A stretch of DNA of 64,000 bases from Lentzea albida (GTDB lineage: Bacteria; Actinomycetota; Actinomycetes; Mycobacteriales; Pseudonocardiaceae). The stretch covers positions 186,001 to 250,000 of the forward strand of contig NZ_FOFV01000003.1 of assembly GCF_900111005.1 (NCBI RefSeq), read 5' to 3'. The notes under the pieces are model-generated. The model was not told the DNA's origin. It worked only from the letters and a program-made list of their open reading frames with translations, and searched no databases. The translations under genes were made by a program, and so were the position numbers. Below are positions 35,601 to 43,693 of the stretch, in pieces. How positions within the stretch are numbered: position 1 is the stretch's first letter; every line of letters begins with the position of its first letter.

Positions 35601-37217
35601 TCAGTCGGTGAACGCGTTCAGTCGTCGATCGATCCGGGCGAGCAGCTCTCCCACAGCCACTCGCAGTCCGGAGGGCATCGGGGTCCGGGCGCCGTTGCCG
35701 TGCGCCTTGCTGATCAGCGCGAGATCAGCCGAGTGGTCGAGCAGCAGCTCCAACGCGCCGCTGTCGAGCGCCGCGGTCATGCCGCGGACGGATTCCTGGA
35801 CGAGCGCGAACCGGCCCGCGTAGGGCATCTCGTCGGGCAGACCGCGCAACGCGGTCGCGGCCGCGAGCAGCGCCTCGTGGTGGGGTTCCTGGTCGGAGTT
35901 CCCCTGGATGAGGGCCTGGAGCTGCCGCGCGACCAGTTCCGGGCGCAGGCCGAGCTCCAGGTGCCGCAGGTTGCGCAGGAACCCCGGCAGCTGGTCCTGG
36001 TCCGTGTTCTCCGACAGCACGCAGAACAGCTGCCGTTGCCCGCCCTCCGGCCCGATGGCGTGCCGCAGGAAGCGCTCCGCCTCGGTGATCTGCCACCGGC
36101 TCGGCTCCTCGTCCACGAGGAGGCACAGGTGCTCGGCGGGCTCACTCGTCTTCTCGAGGATCCCCGGGTCACCGGACACCGAACGGCCGGCCCGCACGCC
36201 GAGCGCGTTCAGCTCGGTGATGAGCTCCTCGGTGACCTTCAGCAGCGTGCGAGGACTGGACACCAGCAGGTCGAGGTCGTAGTCGCGGTGGTGGTTGCGC
36301 GCGGCCGCCACGTAGGCGTCGCGGTTGTCCTCCAGCACGTCGGTCCGGTCGTACCCCTGCGCGACGACCGCGGCGATGGTCTCCAGCGCGTACGAGATCT
36401 GGTCGGGGGACGGCACCAGCTCGTCCAGCACCGGCAGCTGCTCGCCGAAACTCCAGTAGGAGACGTACGGGACCGTGAGGTGCCGCAGCATCAGGTCTTC
36501 GGGGACGCTCTTGACGAGCCAGTTCTCGAACAGCGGGGCGACCACCTCGGCGCACTTGCGCTGCCACTTGTCCGCGCGCTCGTACTCGACCCGGTTGTCC
36601 AGTCTGGACAGCACGGGGAGCACGGTGTGCCGGGGGCGGTCGTAGGGCATGCGGTCCCGCGCGGCGTCGGCGCGGCGGGTGATGTCGACGACGTCGTCGA
36701 GGTTCTGGTCGTTGGCGGTGAAGACGACGACCAGCCGGTCGGGCAGGTGGGCGGTGCAGATCCCCGCGATGTCGGAGATGCCGGTCCTGCTGTCGATCAG
36801 CACGAAGTCGTGCTCGGCGGTCCAGCGCTCGCGGCACTGCTCGAGGAACCTCGCGAACCCCCGCTCGTACAGCTTCTCCCAGCCGATGTCCTGCATCCGG
36901 CGCATGTAGGAGCGGTCCATCTTCCCCGCGGCCAGCAGCTCGAGCGTGCCGGTGCCCCCGACCTCCGCTTTCAGGACGTGATCGGAGGGTTCCGCCGCGC
37001 CGTCGAGGAAATCGTGCGCGAGGTCGATCACGCCGCCTTTCGGCGATTCCGCCAGCACCGGTGCGAAGTAGTGGTGCAGGCCGGGCGCTTCCAGGTCCCA
37101 GTCGATCGTGAGGACCCGATAACCCCAGCGCGCGAGCAACACGGCGATGTTGGCCATCGTGAAACTGCGTCCGACGCCGCCCTTGTACGAGTAGAAGGTG
37201 ATGACGGTCCCGGCCAT
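35601..37217 (-). CDS. KGGVGR-variant ParA/MinD-like ATPase with TIR-like C-terminal region
   Basis: 538 aa. Deviant Walker A KGGVGRS (12-18) after VITFYSY, TIDWDLEAPG (switch I, 38-46) and Walker B-like FVLIDSRTGIS (138-148), the pattern of the KGGVGR subgroup of SIMIBI ATPases. Residues ~312-402 (YDLDLLVSSPRTLLKVTEELITELNALGV ... LCLLVD) have the strand/helix rhythm of a degenerate TIR/SLOG-like Rossmann fold. The C terminus is helical. ATG 37217 is 2 nt after the TIR gene stop. This class is found with TIR effectors in actinobacteria; a switch or sensor role is inferred. Confidence 0.85.
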   Translation of the reverse strand: MAGTVITFYSYKGGVGRSFTMANIAVLLARWGYRVLTIDWDLEAPGLHHYFAPVLAESPKGGVIDLAHDFLDGAAEPSDHVLKAEVGGTGTLELLAAGKMDRSYMRRMQDIGWEKLYERGFARFLEQCRERWTAEHDFVLIDSRTGISDIAGICTAHLPDRLVVVFTANDQNLDDVVDITRRADAARDRMPYDRPRHTVLPVLSRLDNRVEYERADKWQRKCAEVVAPLFENWLVKSVPEDLMLRHLTVPYVSYWSFGEQLPVLDELVPSPDQISYALETIAAVVAQGYDRTDVLEDNRDAYVAAARNHHRDYDLDLLVSSPRTLLKVTEELITELNALGVRAGRSVSGDPGILEKTSEPAEHLCLLVDEEPSRWQITEAERFLRHAIGPEGGQRQLFCVLSENTDQDQLPGFLRNLRHLELGLRPELVARQLQALIQGNSDQEPHHEALLAAATALRGLPDEMPYAGRFALVQESVRGMTAALDSGALELLLDHSADLALISKAHGNGARTPMPSGLRVAVGELLARIDRRLNAFTD

Positions 37218-37219
37218 GA

Positions 37220-37861
37220 TCAGAACCTCGGCATCTGGGGCGGCGGCAGGAGAGGGGGTTCCGGCGGGTCGACGTCGGGCCAGTCGGGCTGCCAAGGGGG
37301 CGCCGATTTCGCGAGCCGCACGAGATCAGCAGCGAGATCGTTCACCTTCGTGTGGAACCGGAGGTATTTCCGGCTTTGCTGGTACACCGGATCCGGGTGC
37401 GCGACGTCCTTGAAATCGACCCAAGCCCTTTCCTTCTCCTCGGGTGGAAAGTTCTCGGAGTCGGAGTAGAGGATCGGGTAGATCAGTCCCTGGGAGACGT
37501 CGAGGCTCGCGACGCCGAGCATCTCCTCCCGGGCACGCATGCTCTTCTGCTCGGCCATGCACCAGCGCGACTCGTAGTACTGCGGCGTCAGGAGCTGGAT
37601 CATGATCTTGCTGCGCCGCAGGGCGTCCTGCAGGTCCGACGGCCAGTGCACGGCGCGCTCCATCGTGCGGTCGACGTACACCGTCGGAGTCGGTGCGTAC
37701 TGATCAGCCAGGCATTCCTTGAGCTTGTTCAGGAAGTGGTTGAGCAACCATCGCTGCACACTGCCGTATCGGCAGTAACTGATGAAGAAATCGTACTTGT
37801 AGGACACAGCGCACAACGGTAGGTGCGCGACCCGTTCGATAAAAGACAAAAAAGTGGGCAT
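37220..37861 (-). CDS. TIR-domain protein, candidate NAD-cleaving effector
   Basis: 213 aa. TIR box 1 is YDFFISYCRYG (23-33). The loop/helix with TVYVDRTMERAVHW (60-73) follows, and SKIMIQLLTPQYYESRWCMAEQ (84-105) carries the W-C-x-x-E motif, with Glu104 as the expected catalytic glutamate. A Pro-rich tail (189-213) may contact partners. First gene of the minus-strand four-gene operon. An internal GTG at codon 19 would still retain the entire TIR. By family knowledge such TIRs degrade NAD+ or make cyclic ADPR signals on infection; this activity is inferred. Confidence 0.85.
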   Translation of the reverse strand: MPTFLSFIERVAHLPLCAVSYKYDFFISYCRYGSVQRWLLNHFLNKLKECLADQYAPTPTVYVDRTMERAVHWPSDLQDALRRSKIMIQLLTPQYYESRWCMAEQKSMRAREEMLGVASLDVSQGLIYPILYSDSENFPPEEKERAWVDFKDVAHPDPVYQQSRKYLRFHTKVNDLAADLVRLAKSAPPWQPDWPDVDPPEPPLLPPPQMPRF

Positions 37862-37927
37862 TTTCAGCCGTTCCGACCAATAAATGGACAGGAACTGGGT
37901 GGCCGGCGCTGCCGGACCCGGAACAGC

Positions 37928-37963
37928 AGGAAGCCCCCGATCGAGTTCGATCGAGGGCTTCCT
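37928..37963 (-). terminator. terminator of the tRNA cluster
   Basis: 17-bp nearly perfect hairpin (AGGAAGCCC arm 37928 onward, GGGCTTCCT arm ending 37963; one mismatch), immediately after tRNA-Val in transcription direction. Confidence 0.8.
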
Positions 37964-37971
37964 GTCCTGAG

Positions 37972-38043
<72 letters not shown>

Positions 38044-38044
38044 G

Positions 38045-38117
38045 AGCGGATGACGAGACTCGAACTCGCGACCCTCACCTTGGCAAGGTGATGCGCTACC
38101 AACTGCGCTACATCCGC
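38045..38117 (-). tRNA. tRNA-Gly(GCC), copy 2
   Basis: 73 nt. Acceptor GCGGATG/CATCCGC, anticodon loop TTGCCAA (GCC), T-loop TTCGAGT, discriminator T. Only one base separates it from the downstream tRNA-Val. Identical to the copy at 38461-38533. Confidence 0.95.
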
Positions 38118-38223
38118 GTTGCTCCCGGTTTCCCGTGGTGCGAGAGGAACTTTATCCGACGGTCCCCCGAAGTTCCAAATCGGCTGATCTTGAACGGTTC
38201 TGGCAGGCCCGCACACGTGCGGA

Positions 38224-38270
38224 AACGCCAGCGGGGCCAGGTGCGCTGTTCACCTGGCCCCGCTGGCGTT
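38224..38270 (-). terminator. perfect 20-bp hairpin between tRNA groups
   Basis: Arms 38224-38243 and 38251-38270 are fully complementary with a 7-nt loop. It would terminate transcription of the Gly-Cys-Val group before the second Gly-Val group, implying two transcription units. Confidence 0.9.
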
Positions 38271-38275
38271 CCGAG

Positions 38276-38347
<72 letters not shown>

Positions 38348-38348
38348 G

Positions 38349-38420
38349 AGGCGGAGACGGGAATCGAACCCGTGTACAGGGCTTTGCAGGCCCTTGCCTA
38401 AGCCACTCGGCCACTCCGCC
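38349..38420 (-). tRNA. tRNA-Cys(GCA)
   Basis: 72 nt. Acceptor GGCGGAG/CTCCGCC, anticodon loop CTGCAAA (GCA), T-loop TTCGATT, discriminator T. Single copy in the window, sitting between Gly and Val as in many actinobacteria. Confidence 0.95.
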
Positions 38421-38460
38421 AGGAGCATGGATCCACGGTGAACACACCGGGGAACCACAG

Positions 38461-38533
38461 AGCGGATGACGAGACTCGAACTCGCGACCCTCACCTTGGC
38501 AAGGTGATGCGCTACCAACTGCGCTACATCCGC
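38461..38533 (-). tRNA. tRNA-Gly(GCC), copy 1
   Basis: Same 73-nt sequence as 38045-38117. First gene of the Gly-Cys-Val group; its promoter should lie in 38534-38640. Confidence 0.95.
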
Positions 38534-38640
38534 GTACATCACTGACTTCGTGATGTTGAAACAAAGCTTATACGAGGGGTTCAAGCGGGTTTCACCGGGG
38601 GTGCCCGCATCACCTTCGCGGGCCCCCTACCTCGGTTTAT

Positions 38641-39066
38641 TCAGCTCAGATCGTTCGAGATGAGGTGCGTGAGCGCCTCGTCGACGTTGACCCAGAGGTG
38701 CTCGTTGCCCGGCACCACGACGTCATAGGTGCGGTCGAGGAAGTCGGCGAGCTCCTGGGCGGAAGCCTCGAACATGGCGTGCCCGGACGGAGAGCTCAGC
38801 TCGATCACGACGACCTCGGGGTCGTCGGCGGCGGGGCGGATCCGGACGTCACCATCGCCTGCGTCGGCGATGAGACCGTCTGCGAGCAGGTCGCGGGCGT
38901 AGACCCACTCGACCCAACCGGCGCGGCCGGTGCGGAACGCGGCGACGACCGCGTACGGGTCCTTTGTGTCGTATCGCAGCTCCACCTGAACCGGGACCGC
39001 GGGGGTCCTCGGTGCCAGCAGGTCGAAGACCGCTGTCGAGCGGAGCGTCACGTGATCGTTGCGCAT
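38641..39066 (-). CDS. SsgA/SsgB-family sporulation and cell-division regulator
   Basis: 141-aa SALP protein: DHVTLRSTAVFDLLAP at the N terminus, VQVELRYDTKDPYAVVAAF, WVEWVYARDLLADGL and SSPSGHAMFEASAQELADFLDRTYDVV, the full pattern of SsgA-like proteins. SsgB-type members position FtsZ during sporulation-specific division; others affect peptidoglycan remodelling. These proteins occur only in morphologically complex actinobacteria, which supports the host assignment. It stands alone, with 232 bp of upstream sequence. Confidence 0.93.
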   Translation of the reverse strand: MRNDHVTLRSTAVFDLLAPRTPAVPVQVELRYDTKDPYAVVAAFRTGRAGWVEWVYARDLLADGLIADAGDGDVRIRPAADDPEVVVIELSSPSGHAMFEASAQELADFLDRTYDVVVPGNEHLWVNVDEALTHLISNDLS

Positions 39067-39298
39067 CGTCGTTACCCTCTTCTCCCTTCCCGGTCAATGA
39101 AACGACCGAGCACCTCAGTTGTGACGTGCATGTGGCGAGGAACGCTCGCGGAACGGGCGCAGATCACCCCATCGGGTCAGCTTGACTGCGTAACGCGACG
39201 GTTTGCACGCGTTCCGTGCCCTCCTCACTCGTTAGCCCGCGTTCAGCGACTCCCATCTTGCTGGGTCTAACCTGAACCCGGTACCGGCTGTTGCGCGA

Positions 39299-39943
39299 AT
39301 GTTGGACGTGAGGACATCTCTGGTGGCTGACACGCCCGGCCCACCCGTCGCTAGACGCGACGGCCGGCCGACCGATTTCGAGCTCGTGCAAAGACTCGCA
39401 CAGGGCGATCGGACGGCGTTCGGAGAGCTGTACGACAGGTACGGCACGCCAGCGTATTCGCTGGCCAGGCGCATCTGCGTGGACCCCGAACTGGCCGAGG
39501 ACGTCGTCCAGGAGGCCTTCCTCGCGCTCTGGCGGCACCCCGCCAGGTTCGACCCCGCCCGCGGGAGCTTCGGCACCTGGTTGATGACCCTGGTGCACCA
39601 CCGCGCGGTCGACGCCGTACGTAAGGAGAACACCCAGCGCCGCCGGACTGTTCCCCTCACCGACGACGCCTCCCCGCCCGTGCAGGGCTCCGACCACGAC
39701 GCGTTGGTGAGCGTGGTGAGCGCGGAGGTCAGAGCGGCGCTCCACACGCTGCCCGAAGAGCAGCGCCAGGTCATAGCGCTCGCCTATCTCGGTGGCTACA
39801 CGCAGTGCGAAGTGGCGAAACTGACAGGCGTACCACTGGGCACTGTGAAGTCGCGCACGTTCGCGGCGATCAGACGTCTGAGAGGCACGTTGGGGAACTT
39901 GTGGGCCGGGGAGACCGGCGAAACGACAGGAGCTCACCGGTGA
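39299..39943 (+). CDS. ECF-type RNA polymerase sigma factor
   Basis: 214 aa. Region 2 (DRTAFGELYDRYGTPAYSLARRIC ... AEDVVQEAFLALWRHPARFDPARGSFGTWLMTLVHHRAVDAVRKE) and region 4 (LPEEQRQVIALAYLGGYTQCEVAKLTGVPLGTVKSRTFAAIRRL) are complete. The start ATG 39299 leaves a basic N-terminal extension. It overlaps the anti-sigma gene by 4 nt, so the two are co-produced. Confidence 0.93.
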   Translation: MLDVRTSLVADTPGPPVARRDGRPTDFELVQRLAQGDRTAFGELYDRYGTPAYSLARRICVDPELAEDVVQEAFLALWRHPARFDPARGSFGTWLMTLVHHRAVDAVRKENTQRRRTVPLTDDASPPVQGSDHDALVSVVSAEVRAALHTLPEEQRQVIALAYLGGYTQCEVAKLTGVPLGTVKSRTFAAIRRLRGTLGNLWAGETGETTGAHR

Positions 39944-40734
39944 ACGGCGACCTGTGCGCTCAGGAGGAGCTCGCCGTCGGCTGGGCGATGCACTCCTTGG
40001 AGCCCGACGAGGAAGCACTGGTCCGCGACCACCTGCCGACCTGCGCGACGTGCCAGCGCACGGTGCAGGCGACCGAAGAGGTTCTCGCGGGCATTGGTGG
40101 CGCAGTCCGCCAGGAACAACCGCCGGCACACCTGCGCGCGAGGTTGATGGAGCAGATCGAGCACATCCCCCAGGAAGCGCCAGCGACGCCGGCAGCACCG
40201 CACACCCCGCGCCACGCGGCCCCGATCCCGCTGCGCCCACGACACCGCCGCCGCACCGGCCGCGTGCTGCTCGCCGCCGCGGCAGCCCTGGCCGTCCTGG
40301 CAGGAGGCGGCTACCTCGGCGTGCGCGTGAACCAGCTCTCGGGCGAGGTCACGGCGGCAGAAGCAAGGACGAACGACCTGAACAGGGCCCTCTCCCTGGC
40401 CGCCGACCCGGCCACCAACAGGGCGGTCCTGCGCACCGGCTCGGGCGACGAGGTGGCGGTCGTCTTCTCGAACCCCACCACCGGCGCCGTGATGCCGACG
40501 AACCTGAAACCGAACGACTCGGGTCACGTTTACGTAGTTTGGGGTGCGAGCACCAAAGCGCCGGTACCGTTGGCGGTGTTCGACGTACGAGCCGGAACGA
40601 CCGACCCGCAACTGCTGCCCTGGTCGTCCGACGCGCACAAGCACACGACGTTCGCGGTGTCGCTCGAACCAGGCCGCCAGGCCCCTCAGCAACCTTCCGA
40701 GGTGCTGGCGGGCGGCCAGGTTGCACCCGCCTGA
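39940..40734 (+). CDS. membrane anti-sigma factor, zinc-finger/RskA type
   Basis: 264 aa. N-terminal anti-sigma zinc-binding motif His31-x3-Cys35-x2-Cys38 (DHLPTCATCQ), flexible linker, one TM helix (~110-128), then an extracytoplasmic RskA-like C-terminal domain (HVYVVWGASTKAPVPLAVFDV). It should hold the upstream ECF sigma factor inactive until an envelope signal arrives. The start GTG 39940 overlaps the sigma stop. Confidence 0.9.
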   Translation: MNGDLCAQEELAVGWAMHSLEPDEEALVRDHLPTCATCQRTVQATEEVLAGIGGAVRQEQPPAHLRARLMEQIEHIPQEAPATPAAPHTPRHAAPIPLRPRHRRRTGRVLLAAAAALAVLAGGGYLGVRVNQLSGEVTAAEARTNDLNRALSLAADPATNRAVLRTGSGDEVAVVFSNPTTGAVMPTNLKPNDSGHVYVVWGASTKAPVPLAVFDVRAGTTDPQLLPWSSDAHKHTTFAVSLEPGRQAPQQPSEVLAGGQVAPA

Positions 40735-40756
40735 TTCCAAACAGGATGATCGACAC

Positions 40757-41179
40757 ATGACGAAGCCAGACGTGAAGCCCGAGGAGCACAAGGGCTGGCG
40801 GCACTGGTTCCACAGGAACCCGGCCCTCAACATGGCGTACCGCATCGGCGTGGGCGTGATCGGCGGCCTCGTGCTGATCGCGGGCATCATCATGATCCCG
40901 TACCCCGGCCCGGGCTGGCTGGTCGTCTTCGCGGGCCTCGCCATCCTCGCGACGGAGTTCGAGTGGGCGGGCCGAGTCCTCAAGTTCGCGAAGCGCTACT
41001 ACGACCGCTGGGTCGAGTGGCTCAAGCGCCAGCCGTCCTGGGTCCGGGGCCTCGTGATGGCGGGCGTCTGCGCCATCGTCCTCGTCACCTGCTACTTCCT
41101 CAACGTGTTCGCCCTGGTCGGAGGCTGGTTCGGGCTCGAGTGGAGCTGGTTGCAGAGCCCGATTTTTGGTTCTCGTTGA
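40757..41179 (+). CDS. TIGR02611-family small membrane protein
   Basis: 140 aa with a basic, His-rich N terminus (HKGWRHWFHRNP), two hydrophobic hairpins (~30-60 with the family motif IPYPGPGWLVVFAGLAILATEFEWA, and ~100-125) and an amphipathic region between them. This PGPGW family is common in actinobacteria; its function is unknown. It follows the anti-sigma gene after 22 nt and may belong to the same transcript. Confidence 0.85.
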   Translation: MTKPDVKPEEHKGWRHWFHRNPALNMAYRIGVGVIGGLVLIAGIIMIPYPGPGWLVVFAGLAILATEFEWAGRVLKFAKRYYDRWVEWLKRQPSWVRGLVMAGVCAIVLVTCYFLNVFALVGGWFGLEWSWLQSPIFGSR

Positions 41180-41193
41180 TGATGTTGTAGGCT
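41166..41193 (+). promoter_or_regulatory. candidate promoter of tRNA-Val(CAC)
   Basis: TTGGTT (41166-41171), 16-nt spacer, TAGGCT (41188-41193), 43 nt before the tRNA. It overlaps the 3' end of the preceding gene. Judged by eye against the sigma-70-like consensus. Confidence 0.4.
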
Positions 41194-41235
41194 ATGGCCA
41201 CACCGCGAGAGCGGGACAGCAAGACAACAGAACAC

Positions 41236-41307
41236 GGGCGTTTAGCTCAGCGGGAGAGCGCTTCGTTCACACCGAAGAGGTCACTGGTTCGATCCCAGTA
41301 TCGCCCA
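41236..41307 (+). tRNA. tRNA-Val(CAC), host gene of the island attachment site
   Basis: 72 nt. GGGCGTT acceptor arm, D arm GCTC/GAGC, anticodon stem CTTCG/CGAAG with loop TTCACAC (CAC), T arm ACTGG-TTCGATC-CCAGT, 3' acceptor ATCGCCC, discriminator A. Position 6 (T) faces T67 in the acceptor stem, a non-pair; the rest is regular. Its 3' half plus 24 bp is duplicated at 56596-56663. Confidence 0.93.
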
Positions 41308-41331
41308 CAGTGTGTTTTACCTAGTCAGACG
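41264..41331 (+). repeat. left attachment repeat (attL-like), 68 bp
   Basis: Begins at the anticodon region of tRNA-Val and extends 24 bp beyond its 3' end. It matches 56596-56663 in the same orientation at 66 of 68 positions; the differences are A/G in the anticodon stem and T/C near the right end. Confidence 0.9.
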
Positions 41332-42271
41332 GCCTGTCGATGGATTCCATCGGCGGGCCGTTTGCGTTGCGTAGGATAGAACTACCCTGCCAGCCTCAGG
41401 TCTGTGGACATCGAACCCGCAGGTCAGCGACTTGTCACCCCTCCAGCCCGTGCCCCATTCGCCGCTACCGAAGAGGTCACGAACCTCGTTCTCGGCATCA
41501 TAACTGCAGCGGAAGCCTCTGAACTGCGCAGACTCGAGAACTCAAGCGTGAACGTCCACGGATCGCGCAGCCCTGGTAGTAAAAGTGGTAGCAGACCCGC
41601 CTCGTTGCTCGTCAGTCCAGCTCCGTCATCCAGAGCATCTACAGCAGACCAATCACTGTCTTCGCGACGTTGCGTTCGAGGTCCTCAATGATCGCGGAGC
41701 CGGCCGCCGCCGCTGGAGGCGGGTGCGTTTCCGAGGCCCGAACCGGCCAGCACCTGCTGCAGACCCCAAACCGCGGAGAACTCTTTGCCCGGCCCTGACC
41801 GTGGAGCCGGCATTTGTGTTCTCGATGCCGGGAACCGGGAGTCCGGACGTGTCGACGCTGCCCCGCGCGACACACCACGCGCATCACGAGTTTCCTGGCA
41901 CAAAACGATATTTCGCCCCTGTAGGTGGGTGGGTCGAGTGTAAAGAACTGCGAAGTTGCCGCGGTCAGCCACTGTTAAGGGGACGCGATCGACAGATAGC
42001 TCGCCGGGCAACCCGCGAGCCGGACACCTCGGAGCGAACCGCCACACACCTGGCCGCGAAGTGGCGGCCATCGGACGGAGGTCGTTGTTCGGTAGTGGGG
42101 TGTTGTCGCTGCAAGCGCTGATCACCGCGACAAGACCGCCACGGACTGCGGCTGGACCTGGTCTCCCGGCAAGCGCACCGAGCGTCGCGTCCAGGAGGTG
42201 CAGGCGTTTCCAGGGACGAACCACTTAGAACCCCGAGCGACGGTGAACCGAACTGTCCACCAGGTGCGATG
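41332..42271. other. about 0.9 kb without recognisable gene, left end of the island
   Basis: Codon structure is poor in all frames, and no frame has a family motif. Base composition is slightly less GC-skewed by codon position than in flanking genes. I regard it as decayed DNA, possibly where the integrase was. Confidence 0.4.
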
Positions 42272-42675
42272 TCAGGTGCCGGCGCCGCTGTCGAGCAACC
42301 AGTGGTAGCGCATGCGCATCACACGCTCGACGGTGCAGGCCACCGCGCCGAAGCCGAGCGTGAGGTTGAGCCACAGAACCAGTCCGTGCGATGCTCGGCG
42401 TTCGCCTGCGCGACGTGCCCGGTCTCGCTCGTTCCGGAAGGGTCCACCAGACCAGCGCCCTCAGCGGCGGACATCTTGAACCAGCCGGAGCACCCGTTGA
42501 CGCGCGGGTGACTCATCTCGAGCAGCTCGAAGCCGCCCTCTCCATCAGGTTGCGGCTGTGTCCAGATCATCGAGCCCGTGTCCGAGCACAGGTCGCACTC
42601 GGCATCACCTTCTGTTTCAGCAGCAGGAGGCCATAAGTTTTCAGATCGACCGACGAGGTCCGCCACGCCATCGTT
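42272..42675 (-). pseudogene. frameshifted gene for a small membrane protein with a Cys-rich N-terminal part
   Basis: Two minus-strand frames look protein-like in succession. The first contains CDLCSDTGSMIWTQPQP and GGFELLEMSHPRVNGCSGWFKM, with paired cysteines. The second, beginning near 42440, reads ERDRARRAGERRASHGLVLW followed by LNLTLGFGAVACTVERVMRM and ends at the TGA complementary to 42272-42274. That second part is a basic stretch plus a hydrophobic helix. A single shift near 42390-42440 would join them. Family unknown; it could also be two overlapping small genes. Confidence 0.35.
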
Positions 42676-42703
42676 CACCTGTCCTGTGTCACCCGCGCTC
42701 ACC

Positions 42704-43274
42704 TCATCCTCGCTTCGCCCGCGCCCGCACGGTGCAGCCGGATGTGACCTCACCCGGAGCGGGCTGTGAGGCCGCAGAGGACGAGTGGCCGCGGCCCCTC
42801 TGGACGAACCGGTCGATCGTCACGCAGCAGGGACGGGATTTCGGCACGACACGAGGAAGGTCTTCGCTTCGCGGCGCGGTTAGAGCCTTGATCGCCGCGG
42901 ATCTGCTGGGGTGTAACACGATGTCCTCGCTGATGCCGGCGAGCAGCGCCGCGCGGGCGGTGAGCGTGTCGCTTCCCACGACAGCCATCCTGGTGCCACA
43001 CACACACACACACACACACACTGGCGGCTCGGTGAACATCGAGGAGCAGCGCGACTCCGGCCGGATCGAACCACGTCACACGGGTGACGTCGACCAGCAG
43101 CGCCTCTCTCCGCCCGTCCAGGAAGCCGAGCAGCACCCCGCGCAGGTCGTCTGCGGTGTGTGTACTGACCTCACAGGAGACCAGCACAGCCAGCATTCCG
43201 TCCTGCTCGACCACGACCACTCCCGCCGTTCTCGCGGGGTCGCCCGGCCGTGCTGGTCTGTCTTGCGTGTTCAT
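42704..43274 (-). pseudogene. STAS-domain (anti-sigma factor antagonist) gene split at a (TG)12 tract, probably phase-variable
   Basis: The 5' part, from ATG 43274, encodes a good STAS N-terminal half: GVVVVEQDGMLAVLVSCEVS, LLVDVTRVTWFDPAGVALLLDVHRAA. At 42997-43020 the coding strand becomes (TG)12, read as alternating Val-Cys. After it, the STAS C-terminal half (GTRMAVVGSDTLTARAALLAGISEDIVLHPSRSAAIKAL) is in another frame. Gain of one TG unit, or loss of two, would restore a single reading frame ending at 42704. As written the product is a truncated STAS with an unrelated tail. STAS proteins bind anti-sigma kinases in partner-switch systems. Confidence 0.7.
42997..43020. repeat. dinucleotide microsatellite (CA)12 / (TG)12 inside the STAS gene
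   Basis: Twelve uninterrupted CA units on the + strand. It lies exactly at the junction between the two STAS half-domains. Long perfect dinucleotide tracts are rare in GC-rich actinobacterial coding DNA and are prone to slipped-strand mispairing. Confidence 0.97.
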
Positions 43275-43361
43275 CCGTCTTCTTCAACCGCGCATCAGGC
43301 ATGCGCTGCTCGATCCTGTGTGCCTGGGTCTCGGGCGGTTCCACCGTTGTGCCTCCCTGTC

Positions 43362-43685
43362 TCAGCCGAGCAAGGCGGTGACGTTGGCGCGGTCGGCGCC
43401 GAGGGTGACGTAGAGGTGGGCCCACTGCTTGTCGTTGCCGTTGGGACTTTGACCGTCGCAGAAGGGTTTGCGGCCGTGCGCGGTGTAGTAACGCAGGAGT
43501 GCCAGAGTTTCGCCGGTGCCGCGCATCGACTCGTCGGTGTAGCGCGAACCTGGCGGCTGAGACTGGTGGCGTAGGCAGGTGAGGTCCGCGCCGTTCTCGT
43601 TGTCGAAGACGGGGCCGGGATCGGGGGTTCCCGTACATGCGACCAAGAAGGTCGTGCAGCACATGAGCAAGAGCGGAACGCGCAT
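43362..43685 (-). CDS. hypothetical lipoprotein
   Basis: 107 aa. Lipoprotein signal MRVPLLLMCCTTFLVAC with the lipid-bearing Cys17, then a ~90-residue soluble domain with two further cysteines (LTCLRHQSQPPG; KPFCDGQSPNGNDKQWAHLYV). The Cys pair could form a disulfide outside the membrane. Unknown family. It follows the NicO transporter gene after 8 nt and is probably co-transcribed with it. Confidence 0.7.
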   Translation of the reverse strand: MRVPLLLMCCTTFLVACTGTPDPGPVFDNENGADLTCLRHQSQPPGSRYTDESMRGTGETLALLRYYTAHGRKPFCDGQSPNGNDKQWAHLYVTLGADRANVTALLG

Positions 43686-43693
43686 CGCGTCTC

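Noticed and set aside
39299..40734. Calling the first ECF sigma/anti-sigma pair SigK/RskA
   Set aside because: No fasciclin or other SigK-linked gene is adjacent, and the second pair (54175-55514) fits that description better.
41332..42271. An integrase gene next to the left attachment repeat
   Set aside because: No frame shows the tyrosine-recombinase R-H-x-x-R-Y pattern or the serine-recombinase N-terminal motif; only decayed-looking sequence.
42997..43020. CRISPR-like or satellite array
   Set aside because: It is a simple dinucleotide tract without spacers; treated as a microsatellite in the STAS gene.
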